Shown piece after piece: positions 44,223 to 54,759 of a stretch of DNA of 64,000 bases. The position numbers and the translations under genes are program-made. Under the pieces are notes generated by a model. That model did not search any database, was not told where the DNA came from, and saw only the letters and a program-made list of their open reading frames with translations. Source of the DNA: Moniliella sp. 'wahieum' (lineage: Eukaryota > Basidiomycota > Moniliellomycetes > Moniliellales > Moniliellaceae); the NCBI GenBank assembly GCA_003971905.1, contig RSEE01000124.1, positions 122,160-186,159 on the forward strand, read 5' to 3'. The number at the start of each line of letters is the position of its first letter. The stretch's first letter is position 1.

Positions 44223-47200
44223 ATGGCCATCTCCAAAAAGGCCGGCGCCAAGAAGGCGCGCGCCGGCGGCGCTGCCCCCAAGACCACCAAGAAGCCTTAT
44301 GCGCCCGGCGGCGTCGCCAAGGCCGACTGGCGCGAGGGCTTCAAGAAGCCCCAGGCCCGGCGTCAGCGACATGACCCTCCTCACCAAGCTCACCAACAGG
44401 CCATCAACGAAAACCTCAAGAAGCGCTTCTTCAAACCAGGAGATCTATGTTCGTACCCTACCTCCGCCCCTACCGTCATGCGCCCACACCCGCTGACCCC
44501 CCCCCCCCCCCCCCCTGCAGACCTACATTGGCAATGTGCTCATCTCGGTCAATCCCTTCCGCGACTTGGGCCTCTCACGCCCGAGGTGCTCGAATCGTAC
44601 CGCGGCAAGAACCGCCTGGAGATGCGCCCCCATGTGTATGCGATTGCTGAGGGCATGTTCTACAACATGCAGGCCTATCATGACAACCAATGCGTCATTA
44701 TCTCGGGCGAGTCGGGCGCCGGCAAGACCGAGGCGGCCAAGCAGATTATGCATACATTGCTGCTGTTTCGGGCGACCAAGGCGGTGGAATTGAGAACGTG
44801 AAACAGATGGTGTTGCAACCAACCCGCTGCTCGAGTCCTTTGGGTGCGCCAAAACGCTCCGCAATAACAACTCCTCCCGCCACGGCAAACGACACCTCGA
44901 AATCATGTTCAACGCCCAGGCGCACCCATTGGCGCCAACATCACCACTATCTACTGGAAAAGAACCGTGTGTGGGCCAGATCAAGTCGGAGCGCAACTTC
45001 CACATCTTTTACCAGCTCGCCAAGGGTGCCTCTGCGGCGCAGCGCGAACTGTTCGGCCTCCAAGGCCCCGAGGCGTACCAGTACACTGCCGGCGCCAAGT
45101 GTCTCGACGTGATGGGATCGACGATGTGCAGACTTTAAGGGAACGATCCAGGCGATGAACGTGATTGGTCTGAGTCAAGCCGAGCAGGACATTTTCCGTA
45201 TGATTGCTGCCATTCTGTGGTTGGGCACACCCAGTTCTCTGAAAACAAGGATGGCAATGCCCAGTCGCCGACACGAGCGTGACAGATTATGTGGCGTATC
45301 TGTTGGAGGTGGATGGGGCGCGGTGCACCGTGCGTTGACGATTCGCATCATGGACACGATGCGTGGCATGCGCCGCGGGTCTGTGTACGAGGCGCGCTCA
45401 ACACCCCGCCTCAGACCGAGTCGGTCCGCGACGCACTTTCCAAAGCGATCTACAACAACCTCTTTGACTGGATCGTCGCTCGTGTTAATCAGTCCCATGC
45501 ACACCCAGGGTACCACGGCCACGTGATTGGTTGTCCTGGACATTTACGGGTTTGAGATCTTTGACAACAACTCGTTTGAGCAGCTTTCATCAACTATGTC
45601 AATGAGAAGTTACAGCAGATTTTTATCCAGCTCACGCTTAAGCGCGAGCAAGAAGAGTATGCGGCCGAGCATATCAACTGGATCCGATCAAATTCTTTAA
45701 TAACAAGATTGTCCTGCGACCTCATTGAAGAGAAGCGCCCGCCCGGCGTGTTTTGCCGCGCTGAACGATGCCTGCGCTACGACGGGCCCATCCGATCCCA
45801 GTGCGGCGGACCAGTCCTTCTCCAGCGCTTGAGCATGCTTTCTGCCAACGCGCACTTTGATGGGCGAGGCAACAAGTTCCTTATCCGGCACTATGCTGGC
45901 GATGTGATGTACAACATCAAGGGCATGACCGACAAGAACAAGGATGCGCTGCTGAAGGATATTCTTGATTTGGTTGACTCGAGTCAGAACCAATTCCTGC
46001 ACACCCTCTTCCCCGCCGCCCCGACCCATCGTCCAAGAAGCGCCCCCCAACGGCCGGAGACCGGATCAAAGCGTCGGCCAACGCACTGGTAGACAAGCTG
46101 ATGAGTCCCACCGTCGTACATTCGTACCATCAAGCCCAACCGACCAAGAAACCTACCGACTATGACGACCAGCAGGTCCTCCATCAAGTCAAGTATCTTG
46201 GTCTGCAAGAAAACATTCGTGTTCGTCGGGCTGGGTTTGCCTATCGCAACACATTTGAGAAGATGGTGGAACGCTTCTACCTTCTCTCTCCCACACGTCC
46301 TATCTGGCGAGTATACGTGGGAGGGGCGATTCGCGATCGGGCTGCCAGCAGATCTTGCAAGACACAGGCATCGCACGGGACGAATGGCAATGGGCCAACC
46401 AAGCGTTCATCAAGAACCCCGAGACGCTCTTTGCCCTGGACCATGCGGGACCGCTATTGGCACAACATGGCGATGCGGATTCAGCGTGCGTTCCGCAACT
46501 ACCTGCGCTACAAGCACGAATGCGCCCGGCGGATTCAGCGCATGTGGCTCAACAAGAAGAGGCTATCAAGTACGTCGAGTTCCGTGACTATGGCCACAAG
46601 CTCCTCCAAGGCCGCAAAGAGCGCCGCCGCTTCTCTCTCATTTCTATGCGCAAGTTTATGGGCGACTATTTGGACGTGAATGGCGGGTCAGTCGAGGGCG
46701 ATCTCCTTCGTCGCGCGGCAGGGATTGGCTCGACACCTGTCACCTTCTCCTCCCGCGGCCAAATCTTGGTGCACCGTGCCCTTCGTTCGTCCAAGCCGTC
46801 CCCTCGGTTCATCCTGCTAACGGACAAGGAACTTTTGATTGTCGTGACCCAATTGGTGAACAAGCAGCCGACGACGATGCTCGAGCGCAAGATCCCGCTC
46901 TCTTCCATTGCCCAGGTGGGACTATCTCAGCTGCGAGACGACTGGATTGTGATTAATCTGCGTGGCCAGGATCCGGAGGGAGACCCGGTTTTGCATTGTT
47001 ACCTCAAGACTGAACTTGCTGCTCGTCTTGCCCGTCAGACGGGGGGGAACGTGCGTGTGAATGTGGCCAACACGCTAGACTATGGTAAGAAAAGGGCAAG
47101 CGCGCTCAGATTTCCTTCAAGAAGGACGAGATGATCAAGCGGGACGACGAGTACAAGTCGCATGTCGTTTCGGTCCCGTCGGGCGAACCGGCGGGCTCGC

Positions 47201-48103
47201 TGTCCCGTCCCCGGCACGGCGCAAGCCCGGTGTAGTACGTCCCGTGACAACGGGCAAGCTGCTCAAGGCTGGCGGACCGAGCAACCGAACCGTGCTCGGC
47301 AAGCAGCACGCGCTCGTCCTGCGCCCAAGGCGGCCCGACCCTTGCCTAGTTCCAACGGTACATCTGCCCAGCGGCCACTGCCACACCCGCTACCACAGGG
47401 CAGTCCACCGTGCCCCGCCCGCCCCCCCGCCCCTGAACCCGAGGAAGAGGAAGAGGATGACGACCCATCGGTGCCCATGTACAAGGCTCTGTATGACTTT
47501 GCCGCTCGTCGTCCGGGAGATGTCGTTGACGGCCGGCGAGCTACTGGAGGTGGAACAGCAAGCCGACAATGGTGCGTACTTCTTTTGTTTTTTTTTTTTT
47601 GTTTTCTTTGGTACGGGGGAGAGAGGCTAACCTGGATTTGTGCTATCTATGGATAGGTTGGTGGCTGGTCAAAAAGGGAGGTTTGGAAGCCTGGGCTCCG
47701 TCGGCGTACCTGGAACTTGTTCCGCCCAAGCCCAAGAAACCCAAAGTGCGTCGGGCCCCGCCGGCTCCGGCGGCACCAGCACCAGCGCCTGCTGCGGCGC
47801 CTGCACCGCGCGCGGCCAAGCCCAAGTTCAGACGGTGCAATCGAGTGTGCGGGGGAATGCGCATGCGGTGGCGGCGATACATCGGCTGCGCCTGTGGCGG
47901 TGATGCCGGGGATGGGCGCCAGGTGGGTTTGCTGAGGTGCTGGCGAAGAGGAAGGCGCGATAGCCGCAGCGAACGGTGGGGGCGGCGCGAGCAGCGGCTC
48001 GGCGCCCAGCAGCGGTGCCTCGACGCCCCGGCCGCCGATCCCGCCCAAGCCCAAGCCGGGCGTGGCGGGTCGCAAGATGCCGCCTCCGCCGCCGCGGCGG
48101 TGA
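44223..48103 (+). CDS. MYO1: class I myosin (actin motor of endocytic patches; frame-broken)
   Basis: From ATG 44223 a basic N-terminus ([16 protein letters not shown]). The motor has P-loop [17 protein letters not shown] (near 44700), switch regions [18 protein letters not shown] in a second frame, relay [19 protein letters not shown], and [10 protein letters not shown] in the actin-binding loop. The TEDS-site motif MRRGSVYEA carries a serine, so PAK-type phosphorylation is expected. Two IQ motifs ([29 protein letters not shown]) follow, then TH1 ([34 protein letters not shown]), SH3 ([14 protein letters not shown], then [19 protein letters not shown] after an intron at about 47572-47656), and a Pro-rich end. 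An intron also interrupts after PGDLY near 44450-44520. At least ten frame changes. I see no acidic Arp2/3-binding end. Confidence 0.88.
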
Positions 48104-48543
48104 AGCTGGCGCAGTTGGAAGTGCTGGAAGCGAGGTGGCTCGGGAGCGGAGAGGCAACACACACATAGACTCGCTGAACTGGCTGGGACGCGGGACGCTG
48201 CGTGGCGACTGCAATGGACTGTCTTCGACGCGCTATCCTATATCGCGCGATCGCTTATCTGAATCTGAATACCAATGCGACTCCGTCAATATTCCCATCC
48301 TGCGACAGGGGGACGCTGCCTGTAACCCTACGTCGTATAAGCACGCTTATTTTTCTTTTTATTCTAGCCCCACACAGCTTTCGCCCTCCACTGCGCCCGC
48401 GTGCCTGTCTGCGTTTTCCGCTGTTTCCTGTTCGAAGCGTCGTGGTCGTCCGGCCACGCGACCGCCGCCCACGCCGCCTGCACCGCCACCGCCATCGCCA
48501 CCGCCATCACCACCGCCATCGCCGCCGCCCCGCCTCCCCCCGC
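48104..48543. other. intergenic, ICE2 upstream region
   Basis: CGCCATCGCCACC-type repeats in the leader (about 48470-48540). No gene seen. Confidence 0.45.
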
Positions 48544-50562
48544 ATGACGCTCTTCTGGCGCGCCCTCGCGCAGCTCGTCGAGTGGGCCGCCGTGCTCCAG
48601 ACCCTCTTCTACCTGCCCCTCGCCCTCGACCTGGCCGGCACCGACGCCTTCCTCGCCCTCGGCGCCGCGCTGGCCAGCTACGCCTTTGTCCCTCGCCTCC
48701 CTCCGCCTCGCTGCTCGTCGCTCTACTCTCGCCTCCGTACTCGCCGCCATCCTCACCGCATCCCAGCTGGTCGCCATCCCCGCTGCCCTGCTCGTCTGCT
48801 TCAACGTCTACTCCCCGCCGCCCAGTCCTACTTTGCCGGCGTTGCCAAACGCACCGCCTCGGAACCTGCCCGTGCGGCTGCGGCAGTCAGGGCTGTCTTT
48901 GTCTCTGAGCCGGCTGCGGCCGCCGCCGCATCGGCCCGCTTTGCTGCTGCCCATCCTCGCGTGCCGGCCGCCATCGCGGCGGCGGTAGGCTACGTGGAGA
49001 CGTTGGACGTGGATGCGCTGGCGGACATGGCATGGCGCACCGCTGTACGCTGGACCCGTTATCTAGCGCACCACGTGCCAGCCTGGTGGTCCACCCTACT
49101 TCGTTCCTCTTCCCCGCTCTTCTCCCTCTTGGAAGGCGTCGCATCTGTCCTCGTTATTCAGGCCCTCGGCTCCATCTCCCGCTGGGTCATTGCCGTTTCC
49201 CTCGCCCGCCCGCTCGCTCCCACCACCCGGAGACGCAAATGCTTTCCCTCTTGCCTTCCTTTGGCCTGGGCGGCGCAGAGGGATGGCAACTCCTCTTCCT
49301 CCTTGTCTCTGCTTTTGTCTATGTCACCTCGGCAGCATTGTGGTACTCGTTTGAGGGCGCGACACGCAACCGTCCGCGCGCGGCTGCGGCCGTGGGGGCA
49401 TCCGTCTCCTCTACCCTGTGGCTTACCGCCATCGCATTTGGCGTGCGCAAGGGCAACGTAGTCGAGACAAGTCTCATGTTTGCTTACGTTGTATTCAATG
49501 TCACCCAACTCTCCGACTCGCTCGCCTTTACTGCGGACCCGCTCGCGCTCATTCGCGGATTCAAGCGCACCACATCGGCTGCTGCTGCCGCGGCGGCGGC
49601 AGATGTGGGGTCAGGCGGATTGCCCTACCCTGTTTCCAGTCCTTTTGGGCCTTGCTCGAACTGCTTGCCCGCTTGGTCGAACAAAGCGTCGACTTTCTCG
49701 CTGCTGCTTCGGCGGCGCTGCCCAAATCGGTCCTGGTCAGCCTGTGTACCGTTTGATGGTGCTTTACCTCGCTTCGCGTATCCTCCCCATGCTCAAGCGT
49801 GGTGGGCCACCACGATGGCTCAACGATTCCTTCCCTTCCACCCCGGGCGATAGCCCCAGCCGCAGCCCGCACATCTGCCGCCCGTCGTTGCGCCCGGGGG
49901 CGTACGACGTACCGGACGACGATGAGGATACTTATACAGTGTATGATGACGATACGTTGACGCCTCATCCCGAGGACCCAGTGATCACCGAGTGGGCGCT
50001 GGACCACGCCTCCGAAGACCCATTTGCCCTGGACGATCATGATCTTGCCAGTACAATCCGAGTAGCGTATCGGTATCCCCCCTTCTCCTGCTCCCCCCCA
50101 CCAGCGGCACTGGGGGGCTCCAACCTCCCGCACCGCCATCCTCCATTTCGCGGCAATCTTCCCGCTCCAACCGCTCCACCCACTCCGTCCGTTCCACCCG
50201 CTCTACCCCACGTGAGCACCTCAGTCGCCTTTCCGTGTCTGGAAACGAGAAGAATAAGGTCCCTTGGCCCGCGGAGGAGGATGGTACCAGTGTTCGTTCC
50301 CGTTCCCATCTTCCCTTCCTCCTATGGACGACACTGCGCCTCTACTCCACTTGACGGACAATTCGTTTGGCGCGTTTGACTCGATTCTGTGCTACTCGCG
50401 CTTGATTATGATTGCAGTGTACTCGCATCTGTTGTGTTGGACCAGTCGCACCAGATTTACTGGCGCTTCCTCACGGTCGCCATTACATTGACCTTGTGGA
50501 CTGCCGAACTGTGCTTTGCAACCGAAGGCGCCGACGCGTTCACAAGGGATTGGTCCCTCTGA
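48544..50562 (+). CDS. ICE2: ICE2 family ER membrane protein (frame-broken)
   Basis: Polytopic ER protein linked to cortical ER inheritance and lipid-droplet/ER lipid flow. From ATG 48544: MTLFWRALAQLVEWAAVLQT, then LPLALDLAGTDAFLALGAAL, a first membrane pair. Family blocks follow: WWSTLLRSSSPLFSLLEGVA, SVLVIQALGSISRW, LLFLLVSAFVYVTSAALWYS, IAFGVRKGNVVETSLMFAYV, VVFNVTQLSD. A long acidic, disordered insert follows (DVPDDDEDTYTVYDDDT), and the last frame gives QIYWRFLTVAITLTLWTAEL and ends FTRDWSL at 50562. Roughly 660 residues, longer than yeast ICE2 because of the insert. Shifts near 48690, 48830, 49230, 49620 and 50380. The family call rests on the LEGVA..VIQALG..SRW and GKGN-like blocks. 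Confidence 0.72.
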
Positions 50563-50564
50563 TG

Positions 50565-50606
50565 TCAAGCTTCGAGCTTCAAGCTTCGAGCTTCAAGCTT
50601 CAAGGC
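50565..50606. repeat. TCAAGCT/TCGAGCT heptamer, six copies
   Basis: Six tandem 7-bp units alternating TCAAGCT and TCGAGCT, starting 3 bp after the ICE2 stop. Confidence 0.8.
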
Positions 50607-51044
50607 GGTCCAACATTACCCAGCTTTCTCCACTTCCTTGCTCTCCTCTCTCCTCTCTCCTCTCTCCTCTCCTCTCTCCTCTCTCCTCTCTCCTTTCTCC
50701 CTCTCCTCTCTCTCTCCTCTCTCCTCTCTCCTCTCTCCTCTCTCCTCTCCTCTCCTCTCTTCTCTCTCTCTTCTCCCTCCCCGCTTGCCCTTTGATCTCT
50801 CGTCTTTCCCCAGGCTGATACCCTAAAAGCTACCCTGTTAACCCTCTGCCCCCCCGCTATCCATTCTCGTCGCCTTTGTTGATAAGTTCCCCCCCTCGGG
50901 CGCTATGCCTCATTAGTCGCTCGACATATGCCGCATCGTCTACATGAATAGCTTTTGCATATAGCCAACCTGGCCACCTCCATGCCCAAACCTCCATACC
51001 CAGATTTGTGGGGCGACCTGGTCGGCCGGGTGTACATGTGCATT
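50607..51044. repeat. CT-rich microsatellite between convergent ICE2 and ROK1
   Basis: About 50640-50786 is almost pure CTCTCCT-type polypyrimidine. The rest of the gap is unremarkable and holds no gene. Confidence 0.8.
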
Positions 51045-52875
51045 TCATGGGCTGGCCAGTCGTTTCTTCTTGTGCTTCTTGGGAGCGGCAGGTTTGCGCT
51101 CCCCTTGTTCCTCCTCTGTCGTGTCCATCTCACCCGCTGCAATGCGGGCGCGGTGCTTTTTGGTCATCCCCTGAAGCGCCTTGGGATGCTTGCTCGTCTT
51201 GCCGCCCCTCAAATGGGAAGGAAGCACGCCACTGGCTTCGCGGACATCTTGTCGCTTGGGCATGCTGTCGTAACTTTTTCCGGTCGCCCGACGAGGGTCC
51301 TTTCAACTCGTTCATCCACTCTGGCACCTCCTGCCCCGACTCGCGCATCACATTCACCACCATCTTGAGGTGCGGCGCATCGTCCGTGGTAAAAAACGTG
51401 ATTGCATCACCACTTTGCCCTGCTCGACCCGTTCGACCGATCCGATGAATGTACGTTTGGCTCGACTGGGGGAAATCGTAATTGATCACTGTCTTGATGC
51501 CCTGCAGGTCAATTCCACGCGCCAACACGTCGGTCGCGATCAGCGCCCAGGTTTGGCCAGCTTTGAGGTTATCGAGCGCGCGCTGCCGCTGTCCAGGGGT
51601 GCGGTGGGCATGCATCGTATCCACTCGCAAGCCATCGTAGACCAAATTGTGAAACAAATGGTTGGCCCGCTCGTTGCTTTGCACAAAGAGCAACGCTGGT
51701 GGTTTGAGGCGACCTTGCTGGACCAAATTCCGCAGTGCAAGCAACTTGCCTTCTTCGGACCCAACAAATTCCAATGTCTGGCTGACATGCTCCGATGCGC
51801 CGTCCCGGTGGCCCACCGCGACACGCACAGGGTCGGTCGTAAAGCTCCGCGCTAACAACTCGGTCCCAGAAGGCAAGGTGGCACTGAACAGGGCCGTACG
51901 GCGGGCCGGGTGCGAGGTGGCAGCCAAAACGTCGTCCATTTGGGACAAAAGTTGTCCTCCAACAGCCGATCCGCTTCATCCAACACCAACAACTCCACCT
52001 CGCGCAAATCCACTTCTTCTTCCTGCACTGCACGTACCAACCGTAGCGGCGTACTGATCAACACGTCGGGCGTCTTGACCCGGTGCGTCTGCTCAGCCTT
52101 GGACCGCGACATGTTCTCGCCCAACTGTTGGATCTTCCACCGCTTGGAGCCCTTGAGGTGCCCGTCCGTACCGTACGCAAGTACAACCAGGGTATCGTGG
52201 ATCTGGGTCGCCAGCTCGCGCGTGGGAGCCACAACCAGCGCCCGCGCACCGCCCTTGTCCGTCTTGGGCCGGGGCGCACCGAGGAATGTAAGAGGGGAAG
52301 ACAGTATGGCCAACGTTTTGCCCGACCCCGTAGGCATTGGCAAACACGTCCCGCCCCGAAAGTAGCGCTGCCATCGCGGCTTTCTGAATCGGGGTAGGTC
52401 GGAGCCAGCCATGCTGGACCACATGTCGCACGAGGGCCTTGTGTACGCCCCACCGTACGCTCAGCTCGTGCCAGGACACAAGCGGTGCAGGCGGGTCGCC
52501 CGACAACTTGAGCCGGTTGGCACGGCAGAAGGAAGCGACCGCATCAGGCGCCAGGGGACCCGAACCGTACTCGGGATCGTCAAATCCTTCGCCTGTATAT
52601 GCCTCTTCGGGTTGCTCGCGTTTCCTCTTGCCCGTGTCCTTGGGCGCAGACTTGCCCTTGCTGCTCACCGATGCGAAGAAGTCAAGTTCGGGGGGGAGCG
52701 CGAGCGGCGCGGCAGCGGCGGCGGTGGCGGCGGGAGGCGGCTTGCTCGCGGCACTGGACGCAACGGGCGGGGTGCGCTTGGCCTGGCCGAACAGCTGCGC
52801 ATCGGAGGAGAAGCGATTGGTGTCGAAGCGGATGCCGCCGCCGGCGGTGAGCGTGTGGAAGACGTCGGAGCTCAT
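51045..52875 (-). CDS. ROK1: DEAD-box ATP-dependent RNA helicase ROK1 (frame-broken)
   Basis: Nucleolar helicase of 18S rRNA maturation (DDX52/Rok1). From ATG 52875: MSSDVFHTLTAGGGIRFDTN, an Ala/Pro linker, then SFCRANRLKLSGDPPAPLVS, the Rok1-type segment before the Q motif, HGWLRPTPIQKAAMAALLSG. Core motifs in order across frames: PTGSGKTLA, VAPTRELATQIH, STPLRLVRA, LLVLDEADRLLEDNF, LFSATLPSG, LLFVQSNERANHLFHNL, ATDVLARGIDLQGIKTVINY and YIHRIGRTGRAG. The C-terminus is basic with KKHKKKRLASP at 51045. Size about 605 residues, normal for the family. Shifts near 52340, 51950 and 51240, plus a gap in motif I reading (YGVGQNVGHTVF in the wrong frame). It lies divergent from LC8 with 253 bp between. 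Confidence 0.88.
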
Positions 52876-53128
52876 CCTCCGCGCGATGGGTGGGATGGTG
52901 GGATGGGTGGGCTGCGTTGCTTGTTGAGGCGGAAAAAAAAGCGGAGGGCCCCCGCGACCAAAAAAAAAAAGGCTGACCTAAGCCTATAACCTGGGGTTGC
53001 ACATTTCAATGCAAATCGTCACGTGCCACAGTTGCGGTCACGTGCGGTTACATACACCACCCCTTCCGGCCTCCTGGGCCTGAATACGTCACTCGGCCCG
53101 GCCGCCGCCGCCGCGCTGCGCCGCCGCC
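52876..53128. promoter_or_regulatory. divergent promoter region of ROK1 and LC8
   Basis: 253 bp between two divergent starts, with two A runs on the plus strand (52931-52938 and 52962-52971) and CACGTG at 53018-53023, with a further TCACGTGCGG at 53039-53048. The CACGTG E-box is a candidate binding site. Confidence 0.5.
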
Positions 53129-53995
53129 ATGACGACCGCCGTGCCCAGCATGTACGGCACCGCGCCGCCCGCGCCCCCACCGCCGCGCCCTCCCACTCCG
53201 ACGCCCTCTCCGGCCCCGGCATTGCCGGCGTGGGCGCCGCCGGCTACCCGCCCCCACACCCCCACCCCCCACCGACGCGCCCCCATCGCCCGCACCCAGC
53301 CCAGCTCCGTGTACGGCCCCGCCCACGCCCCCTCCATCGCCACCGCCATCCCCGGCACACACGCCACCGTCTATACCCACACCGCGCCTGGCCCCCCCTC
53401 CCCGCTGCCTTCACCGCGCCCCCCCCACCCACCACACACCGCCGTGCCCAGCATCGCCCGCCGGCTGCTCCCAGCATGGTGCCCACGCTCCCCGCCGGCC
53501 ATTACCCACCCCTACTGCACCCTCCGTTGCCCCTCCCCCTACCGCCAAGGCATCTGCCGTTGGCATTCCGGGCCTGCCTCCGCCCACCGGCGGCGTCGTC
53601 ACCGCCCCACCCTCCGGGCCACGATCAAGAACGTTGACATGTCACCTGAGATGCAGACGGCGTGCGTGGACTTGGCCCTAGAAGCGTTGCAGTCCTACAC
53701 ACTCCCCAAAGACATGGCGGCCTTTACCAAGAAGAGTTTGGATGCTCGCTATGGCCCTACCTGGCAGAGCATCGTGGGCATCAAGTATGGCTCCTATGTC
53801 ACCCATGGTACGTCTGTGTCTGTTTTCCTTTAGGGCTAGCACTGACAATCTTGCCCCCCGGGGTTGGCAGAGGTGCGGCACTTTATCTACTTTTGTATGT
53901 ATCTTGTCCCGATCGCGCATCCTGCCACAGAGTACCGATGTACTGACGCTGCTTCAGACTTGGGAGACTATGCGTTCCTTTTCTGGCGCGCTTAG
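53129..53995 (+). CDS. DYN2: dynein light chain LC8 with a long Pro-rich N-terminus
   Basis: Exons 53129-53807, 53871-53894 and 53958-53995 join to 246 codons. The last 90 residues are LC8: IKNVDMSPEMQTACVDLALE, LPKDMAAFTKKSLDARYGPT, WQSIVGIKYGSYVTHE, then VRHFIYFYLGDYAFLFWRA. Both introns have good signals (GTACGT...GGCAG, 63 bp; GTATGT...CTTCAG, 63 bp), and the reading frame is exact across both. LC8 is a dimeric hub that binds dynein intermediate chain and many short linear motifs. The N-terminal 155 residues from ATG 53129 (CGCCGCCATGACG) are almost all Pro, Thr, Ser, Ala, His and Arg with PSMYG/SSVYG/VPSIA-like echoes. Normal LC8 is about 90 residues, so this is an extension, or an unrecognised upstream intron or frame change lies in the GC-rich part. 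Confidence 0.88.
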
Positions 53996-54707
53996 TTGCT
54001 AGTTTCTTCTCAAAACTATTAAGGACTGAGGGGTTCGGTGCGACGGTGTGCTACGCTTGTTCATATCTGCACCTATACGACACCTGCCCTCGTGTGCTCG
54101 CTTTGTCGGGGTGCAAGCCACCGCCCATCGAGCCTCGCTCTTTCTTCGTGGGGGGGGGTTGCAAGATCGTACGAACAGCTAGACGTTCTGGGCCGCTTGA
54201 ATAGCTTGGTCCGAACCTGTCTTGTTTCCAGGAGGAACTTATACTATATCGCTGTTCAACCACACCCCAACAAGGCTCTTTTGATAATCGAGTCTGGTAG
54301 TCAGGCATAAGACATGGGCTAGGCGAGCCAGGGGGTCTCCTTGACAATCCCTTCCATGGCGTTCCACCCATTCCCTCTCTCCTCTGCAGTGTTCCTCCCC
54401 GTCCTCCAACCCCGTCTCCCTGGGGAGGCCCGGAGCGTATGCCAGACTGGCTCCAGCATTACCGGTATGGTTTGTCTTCGCGATGTGGCTCCTCTCTGAC
54501 AGTGAAATACTGCGAATCCCCAACGTACGCAAGACACACATAATGGTACCCCTACTGACCACCTGATCCAAGGGGACGGTGGGTGCACAGTTTATATACA
54601 GCGGAGCATCTTCCATTTCAATCTGTTCTTTTTTTTAGAAGCCCATTGGCTGCATTAACGCTGCGCTTCATTCCAACCCCACTTGGAATCGCGATCCACT
54701 GCCCGCC
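53996..54707. other. intergenic, no gene seen
   Basis: No conserved protein or array noticed. The last part is the DEG1 upstream region. Confidence 0.45.
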
Positions 54708-54759
54708 ATGAGCGTCGTCCTGGCTGGCGTGAGGACGTGGGCTCGCGTCGAGATCGGAT

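Noticed and set aside
50412-50826. Leu/Ser-rich frames after ICE2
   Set aside because: Translation of the CT microsatellite.
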